This document shows, one piece after another, positions 57,434 to 64,000 of a DNA stretch of 64,000 bases. Position numbers and translations under genes: made by a program. Origin of the DNA: Oryza sativa Japonica Group (Eukaryota > Streptophyta > Magnoliopsida > Poales > Poaceae); NCBI RefSeq assembly GCF_034140825.1, contig NC_089046.1, forward strand, positions 1,750,001-1,814,000, given 5' to 3'. Each line of letters starts with the position of its first letter. Positions within the stretch are counted from its first letter, which is position 1. The notes below the pieces were generated by a model, which was not told where the DNA came from, made no database searches, and saw only the letters and a program-made list of their open reading frames with translations.

Positions 57434-58078
57434 GTAGCTTAAAGCATTGTGACAGTGTGAGTGGTACCCGTCAAATGTCATCCATGTCGCTTCACTTTGC
57501 AACTACTCCTGCGGCGATATATATGGTGCTTTCTCAGCATTATCGCTCAGTACCTAAACATTCATTCATCATCGGGCGAACACAGCAAAGCGCCGAGTTA
57601 CTGTGCTCTTCCATCAGAGGACGGAAACAGCAAGGCAAGCAAAATCAGTTGTGTGCCCTTAGCCGTCAGAGTCCACCGGATTCGTCGGATCCATCCATCC
57701 ATAAATTCGAGTTAACGGAAAGTCCTAGCCATCGCCTAGTCAATATCTTTTTTTTTTAATGGAATCGCCTGGTCAATATCAATCTCTCGTCAAAAACAAA
57801 CGAATTTGAATCTAATTCAGTACAATTCACACAGGAAAGAAAGATTCAATTAGAAAATGGCGATCCGATCGCCTGCCATTTTCCATATTCTTTATCCCAA
57901 ACATACAGGGCATATGCAGTTGTCTTCTTTTATTAGACCAAGAAGTTGTAAGCTTTGGAGAAAAAAATAACTCCTTTCCCTCTCTCCCCTTCCTCTCCGG
58001 CCGGGCAGAGCAGAGTAGTAGTGGAAAGTGGAGTGGTAGACTGCGCTGCGTGTGCGTGCTCACCGGCCGCGGCCGGAG
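57434..58078. promoter_or_regulatory. Upstream region of the Ca2+-ATPase gene
   Basis: About 640 bp from the LINE target duplication to the pump's ATG. A leader-like, CT-rich stretch (cctttccctctctccccttcc at about 57974; only its start matters) precedes the ATG. The frames at 57364-57759 have no family signal. Confidence 0.4.
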
Positions 58079-61000
58079 ATGGAGAAGCTGGACAGGTACC
58101 TGCAGGAGAACTTCGATGTGCCGGCCAAGAACCCGTCCGAGGAGGCGCAGCGGCGATGGCGGCAAGCCGTCGGCACCATCGTCAAGAATCGCCGCCGCCG
58201 CTTCCGCTGGGTGCCCGACCTCGAGCGCCGCTCCTTGGACAAGGCCAAGGTCCGCTCCACCCAGGTACTAACTAACCACGAACTAGCCGCTCTAATCCAT
58301 TCCCCTCACATCGTTCTCCATTTCAAGATATCACGGTTTTTCTGTTTGATCCCCTCTCTCTTTCTACCGCATCTCATCGTGCTCGTGGGTCGATTTGCCT
58401 AGCAAGAACAACATTTAGCTAACAAAAAAGAACTGCTTTTGGTTTGTGTGTTCATTGTTCAGTATTCAGTAACCGTTGTATGTCCTGTCTTTTGCCATCA
58501 GATCGTGACACATAATACAGTTCTCCTCTTGTTTAGATCGCTCTACATGTTTCGTCCCGTTCATTTGCTCATCGGTGCCAAACAATTAAGACAAAAAATC
58601 AGGTTATTTATGCTATTGCTCCATCGTACTGGGCACAGACGCACAGTAGGTCCGTATCATGTTGACATGTATAAAAGATCAATTACTTTCAAGGAAACTT
58701 CCGCGAAGCAACCTTACAAAAAAGTACGAAATAAATGGTGTTAGAAAAGGACAAATATATCACCCTATCACATCGATTCTGTTATGTAGGAGTATGTATA
58801 GTTATCTCCACCTGTCAGTCTTTGCAAATATGAGATCATTGTTTAAAGTCCCTAATTTGGAGTACTATTGATTTCAACTTTTCTTGTCTTCATGGGAAAA
58901 GAATAAAGAACTCTATGTTTGTTTGGCTGGGAGAATCCAATTATGGCCTTGTTTGGATCCTCCGGGCTATTAAATAGCCCTCTAGAATCTTGCTATTTAG
59001 AACTATTAAACGTAGATTACCGACAAAACCGATTCCATAACCCCTAGGCTATTTTGCGAGACGAATCTAATGATGTATATTAATCCATAATTAGCGGCTG
59101 ATTACTGTAGCATCACTATAGCAAATAATGGATTAATATACCTCGTTAGATTCGTCTCGCAAAATAGCCTAGGGGTTATGGAATGGGTTTTGTCAGTAAT
59201 CTACGTTTAATACTCTTAAATAGCAAGATTCCGGAGGGCTATTTAATAGCCCTCCGGATCCAAACAGGGCCTATGTCTTCAGAGTTGATACTCTTAATTC
59301 AGGGATTAATTCTACATTACTATGTGCTGTATATTTTAGTGATGTATACGCTATGTGCTCTAGGTTTGGTGGATAGGGTGGGCAGATTCCTATTTCTGAC
59401 TTCTGAGCCACCCTATCAGATACTCCCTCGGTCCCATTTTGAGTGTAACCATTAGTTTCTGTGCCCAACTTTGATCGTCCGTCTTATTTGAAATTTTTTA
59501 TAATTAGTATTTTTGTTGTTATGAGATGATAAAACATGAATAGTATTTTATGCGTGACTTATGTTTTTAAATTTTTTTTAAAATTTTTTCAAATAAGACG
59601 GACGATCAAAGTTGAGCACGGAAAAGCATGGTTGCATTTAAAATGGGACAGAGGGAGTATTATTTTTATCACACAAATTCACAAAAGTCCCCCTATTTTA
59701 CGGTTTATTCATATGAACCATCTAACTCCAGTTTCACTAGGGACCTTCTTGTTTTATAAATTCTTCTAGATGATTGAGTGCTTAACATTTTGTTCTCTCA
59801 TATGCCGATAGTTTTGATTGGAATGTCATTACTTTATGCTTAACAAGTCAACTAATTTAATTTTAACAATCATGCTGGGAAAATTCGCAAACATCAGCTT
59901 CGGTATACTGGTTGGTCTGCCTTTTCAGCCTAGAAAAGTAGTGATGGTATTTATATATTAAAATAAAATGACCCAGTATGATGCAGGTATAGTGGCAATG
60001 TGACTTCACATGTAATAGGAGAAAAAGAAACTGCAATAAAGTAGCCGACTATCATGTTTGCAACACAAGCATAAAACCATATTTCTTGTAAGAACAATCA
60101 AATGTGGAGATCTTGCACTACTATATTTTGAATATTGTGCACGACTGAAGTTATTTATATTGTTGCCATCCGAAGTGTTGGATTAATTAAATTCATTTTC
60201 ATGGACTAAACAACAGTATTGCTATTCCTTATCAGTTACCTTTTTGTAATTTTGTTTCTGTTAATGGAAACAAGAGAAGGCTGGCTCTCTTTCTCAAAAA
60301 GGAAAAAAAATCTCTACCAGTTTCCACATTATACAGTATGTGATTTTATCACACAGCTACAGGAAAATAATTATAACATATATATAACCAGTAAAAGCGT
60401 TTCCATTTTTTGTGTTTGTTGTCCCAGGAAAAGATTCGGGTTGCCCTCTATGTGCAACAGGCTGCACTCATTTTTAGTGATGGTATGGGATACCTTTTTT
60501 ACGTTATTGTTCATTTTGTTGCATTATCAACTCTCTGTAACTTGATTTAATCTTAATGTTTTAAACAAAAGGTGCCAAAAAGAAAGAATACAAACTAACA
60601 GGGGATATTATTAAAGCTGGATATGCCATCAATCCAGATGAGCTAGCATTGATCACAAGCAAGCATGATTCAAAAGCTTTAAAGATGCATGGTGGGGTAG
60701 ATGGGATATCTATAAAAGTTCGTTCATCATTTGATCATGGCATATATGCTAGTGAGTTAGATACAAGACAAAACATATATGGCGTCAACCGTTATGCAGA
60801 AAAGCCTTCAAGAAGTTTCTGGATGTTTGTTTGGGATGCATTGCAGGACATGACCCTTATAATTCTTATGGTATGTGCATTGCTATCTGTTGCAGTTGGT
60901 TTGGCAACAGAAGGTTGGCCAAAGGGCATGTATGATGGCTTGGGTATAATACTCAGCATTTTCTTAGTTGTTATGGTTACTGCTGTTAGTGATTATAAGC

Positions 61001-64000
61001 AGTCACTTCAGTTTAAGGAGCTAGACAATGAAAAGAAAAAGATATTTATCCATGTAACCAGAGATGGGCGTCGACAAAAGATCTCTATATATGACTTGGT
61101 AGTTGGTGATATAGTTCATCTGTCAATTGGAGATCAAGTACCTGCTGATGGACTGTATATACATGGGTACTCCCTTTTGATTGATGAGTCCAGCTTATCT
61201 GGTGAGAGTGACCCAGTGTATGTTTCTCAAGACAAACCATTCATCTTGGCAGGAACTAAAGTGCAAGATGGATCTGCTAAGATGATAGTAACTGCTGTCG
61301 GTATGCGCACTGAATGGGGAAAATTGATGAGCACATTGAGTGAGGGAGGAGAGGATGAGACACCACTGCAGGTTAAGCTAAATGGAGTTGCGACCATTAT
61401 AGGAAAGATTGGACTGGTATTTGCCATATTAACATTTTTAGTTCTGCTGGTTAGATTTCTCATTGACAAAGGCATGACGGTTGGTTTGCTCAAATGGTAT
61501 TCTACTGATGCATTGACTATAGTAAACTACTTTGCAACAGCAGTAACCATTATAGTTGTTGCTGTACCTGAAGGATTGCCCTTGGCTGTTACTTTGAGTC
61601 TTGCATTTGCAATGAAAAAGTTAATGAATGATAAAGCACTTGTTAGACATCTTTCAGCGTGTGAAACAATGGGATCTGCTGGTACCATCTGCACGGACAA
61701 AACAGGAACTTTGACTACTAACCATATGGTTGTTGACAAAATATGGATATCTGAGGTTTCAAAGTCAGTTACCAGTAACACCATTTCAGGAGAACTTAAT
61801 TCTGTGGTTTCTTCTAGCACATTGAGTCTGCTTTTGCAGGGAATTTTTGAGAATACTAGCGCTGAGGTGGTCAAGGAAAAGGATGGCAAGCAAACTGTCT
61901 TAGGAACTCCAACAGAAAGAGCAATATTAGAATTTGGCTTGGGCTTGAAAGGAGATCATGATGCTGAGTATAGGGCCTGCACCAAGGTTAAGGTTGAGCC
62001 TTTCAATTCAGTCAAGAAGAAGATGGCAGTGCTGATTTCATTACCCAATGGCACGTCCAGATGGTTTTGCAAAGGTGCATCAGAAATTATTTTGCAGATG
62101 TGCGACATGATGGTTGATGGCGATGGAAATGCTATTCCCTTATCGGAAGCTCAGAGAAAGAACATCTTAGATACTATCAACTCATTTGCTTCAGACGCTT
62201 TAAGGACGCTGTGCCTGGCATATAAGGAAGTGGATGATGATATTGATGACAATGCAGATAGTCCAACAAGTGGTTTTACTCTAATAGCCATTTTCGGTAT
62301 CAAGGATCCTGTGCGCCCTGGAGTTAAGGATGCTGTTAAGACCTGTATGTCTGCTGGTATCACAGTAAGAATGGTAACTGGTGATAATATAAATACAGCT
62401 AAAGCTATAGCTAAAGAGTGTGGAATATTGACTGAAGATGGTGTAGCAATAGAAGGACCAGAATTCCATAGCAAGAGCACAGAAGAGATGAGGGACCTGA
62501 TACTAAATATTCAGGTTCATAATGTTTTCCTCAGTCTATGCGTTTACTAAAATCTTGACCAAACTTTATATCTGGAAATATTTTGCAGGTCATGGCCCGT
62601 TCTTTACCATTGGATAAGCATACACTCGTGACAAACTTGCGAGGTATGTTTGATGAGGTGGTTTCTGTGACAGGTGATGGTACAAATGATGCTCCTGCAT
62701 TACACGAAGCAGATATTGGGCTTGCTATGGGCATTGCAGGAACAGAGGTACTGTTTCCTATGCAGTTCAAAACTTATGAACGTAGCATCAATAGACATTA
62801 AAAAAGTCAGATATTTAGGACGAATATGTCAGTATTCACTCTTACTGAATTAAGTTGATCCTGATAATCCATTTTTCATCTTCTGAAATGGAGTAATTTT
62901 GTCTTGTATTTGTGCAGGTTGCCAAGGAGAGTGCAGATGTCATAGTACTTGACGATAATTTCACAACTATAATAAATGTTGCAAGATGGGGTCGTGCAGT
63001 TTATATTAACATCCAAAAGTTTGTGCAGTTTCAGTTGACTGTCAATATTGTTGCTTTAGTCATCAATTTTGTCTCAGCATGCATCATAGGTGAGGGCAAC
63101 ATTATAGTATTCATCTGATGCTATGTATTTCCATTAAGTGGTTCTCCATGATCTCCAAGACAGTACTAATGTTTTGCTCTTCCGTCACAGGGAGCGCTCC
63201 TCTCACTGCTGTGCAGCTGTTGTGGGTTAATATGATCATGGATACATTGGGAGCTTTAGCACTAGCAACAGAGCCTCCAAATGATGAAATGATGAAGAGG
63301 CCACCTGTCCGAAAAGGGGAAAGTTTCATTACCAAGTTCATGTGGAGAAATATCATGGGGCAAAGTTTATATCAGCTATTTGTACTTGGAGCTCTCATGT
63401 TTGGTGGGGAAAGGCTTCTGAACATCAAGGGTGCAGATTCCAAATCCATCATAAATACACTGATATTCAACTCCTTCGTGTTTTGTCAGGTTAGTGCATT
63501 ATGGAACACTGTAACCGTGCTAGTATTTCCACAAACCACTCACATAAAATGATGTTTCTTTTTTGGCCTTAAGACCTATGGTGAAACTGAGGTCTTTCCG
63601 AAGTCTGCCACAATATGTGTTTGGTTGGTCACAGCTTATATTTCCAATATCATGCTTAAGAATCCTGAACTGATAGAGTTATCTTTTTTTTTTAAAAAAA
63701 ATCATGATTTGGCAAAGGGAATTTCTTGTTCTAATGATGATGTTCTGGCAAATGTTGTACCAGGTATTCAATGAAATAAACAGCAGAGAAATGCAGAAGA
63801 TCAATGTTTTCCGTGGCATCATCAGCAATTGGATCTTCATTGCAGTCATAGCAGCAACCGTAGCATTTCAAGTGGTGATCATAGAGTTTCTTGGCACTTT
63901 CGCCAGTACTGTTCCACTCAACTGGCAACATTGGCTGCTCAGCGTCGGCCTTGGCTCCATCAGTCTGATTGTTGGTGTCATCTTGAAGTGTATACCAGTT
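58079..64000 (+). CDS. Autoinhibited Ca2+-ATPase (type IIB P-type pump), C-terminus cut by window edge
   Basis: The exons are 58079-58264, 60428-60482, 60572-62514, 62589-62747, 62918-63089, 63191-63489 and 63764 to the edge. They encode about 1,017 residues of an expected ~1,035. The basic N-terminal [20 protein letters not shown] (about 25-44) is the calmodulin-binding autoinhibitory segment of plant ACAs. Then come the actuator (SSLSGESDP), M4 with [14 protein letters not shown], the phosphorylation site [11 protein letters not shown] (Asp456), the nucleotide-binding region (KGASE), KDPVRPGV, and the hinge [13 protein letters not shown]5-M10 follow. These pumps use ATP to export Ca2+ from the cytosol, are released by Ca2+-calmodulin, and reside in plasma membrane, ER or tonoplast. 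The N-terminus resembles Arabidopsis ACA1/2 and ACA4/11. Intron 1 (2.16 kb) holds two MITEs. Confidence 0.95.
58945..59271. mobile_element. Tourist-like MITE, 327 bp, in intron 1 of the Ca2+-ATPase gene
   Basis: The ends GGCCTTGTTTGGATCC and GGATCCAAACAGGGCC are flanked by a TAT duplication (58942-58944 and 59272-59274). The halves are nearly perfect reverse complements (cctaggctattttgcgagac / gtctcgcaaaatagcctagg), so it folds into a long hairpin. Confidence 0.85.
59423..59657. mobile_element. Stowaway MITE, 235 bp, in intron 1 of the Ca2+-ATPase gene
   Basis: The ends CTCCCTCGGTCCCATTTT and AAATGGGACAGAGGGAG are flanked by TA (59421-59422 and 59658-59659). Inner arms gatcgtccgtcttatttgaa / tcaaataagacggacgatc also pair. 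Confidence 0.9.

Overview
The window is plant nuclear DNA, almost certainly from rice (Oryza sativa or a close relative). GC-rich, often intronless grass genes sit in AT-rich DNA full of grass transposons: Stowaway and Tourist MITEs, MULEs with 9-bp target duplications, a CACTA element, a Helitron, a LINE and a solo LTR. The order F-group bZIP, GRAS, MAM33-like, autoinhibited Ca2+-ATPase fits what I remember of rice chromosome 5 (around Os05g41540 to Os05g41580). That placement is from memory and was not searched.

Layout. 1-764 (-): N-terminal part of a CYP94 cytochrome P450, cut by the window edge. 2342-3710 (-): six-exon histidine phosphatase. 4376-6493: non-autonomous Helitron. 6774-8021 (+): intronless F-box/kelch gene. 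8918-9487 (+): ATL-type RING-H2 gene. 10318-13730: two long-TIR DNA elements with GC-rich cores. 14266-15353 (+): frameshifted carboxylesterase. 17126-19079: CACTA element. 19809-20891 (+): intact carboxylesterase, tandem sister of the frameshifted copy. 21071-21679 (+): short atypical NAC gene. 21920-24405 (-): five-exon organellar ribosomal protein uL24. 24629-25745: MULE. 26408-27544 (+): sugar-phosphate/phosphate translocator-like gene. 28086-29925: MITEs. 31190-33943 (+): eight-exon hnRNP-Q/LIF2-like protein with three RRMs. 35412-36092 (+): zinc-sensor-type F-bZIP. 36115-37585: MULE in the bZIP 3' flank. 37586-39500: AT-rich repeats ending in a possible Helitron end. 39791-39994 (-): small secreted, GPI-anchor-like peptide. 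40603-42270 (+): LISCL-type GRAS regulator. 42271-49762: long AT-rich tract with a ~1.2 kb tandem duplication and a minus-strand promoter but no recognisable coding. 49763-52192 (-): three-exon MAM33/p32-like mitochondrial protein. 52552-57424: LINE remnant split by a ~3.2 kb solo LTR and a 281-bp insertion. 58079-64000 (+): type IIB Ca2+-ATPase, lacking only its last residues at the window edge.

There is no operon or defence island. The genes are independent nuclear units. The only paralogous pair is the two carboxylesterases, which the CACTA element now separates. No wholly new system was found. The most unusual signals are a 5S-rRNA-like segment with its internal-promoter boxes inside the CACTA element, a 19-bp copy of MAM33 exon sequence at the LINE's 5' junction, a MULE lying 23 bp past the zinc-sensor bZIP stop codon, and a promoter-bearing apparently non-coding tract at 42-49 kb. 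Exon boundaries were read by hand from GT/AG sites, reading frame and family conservation.
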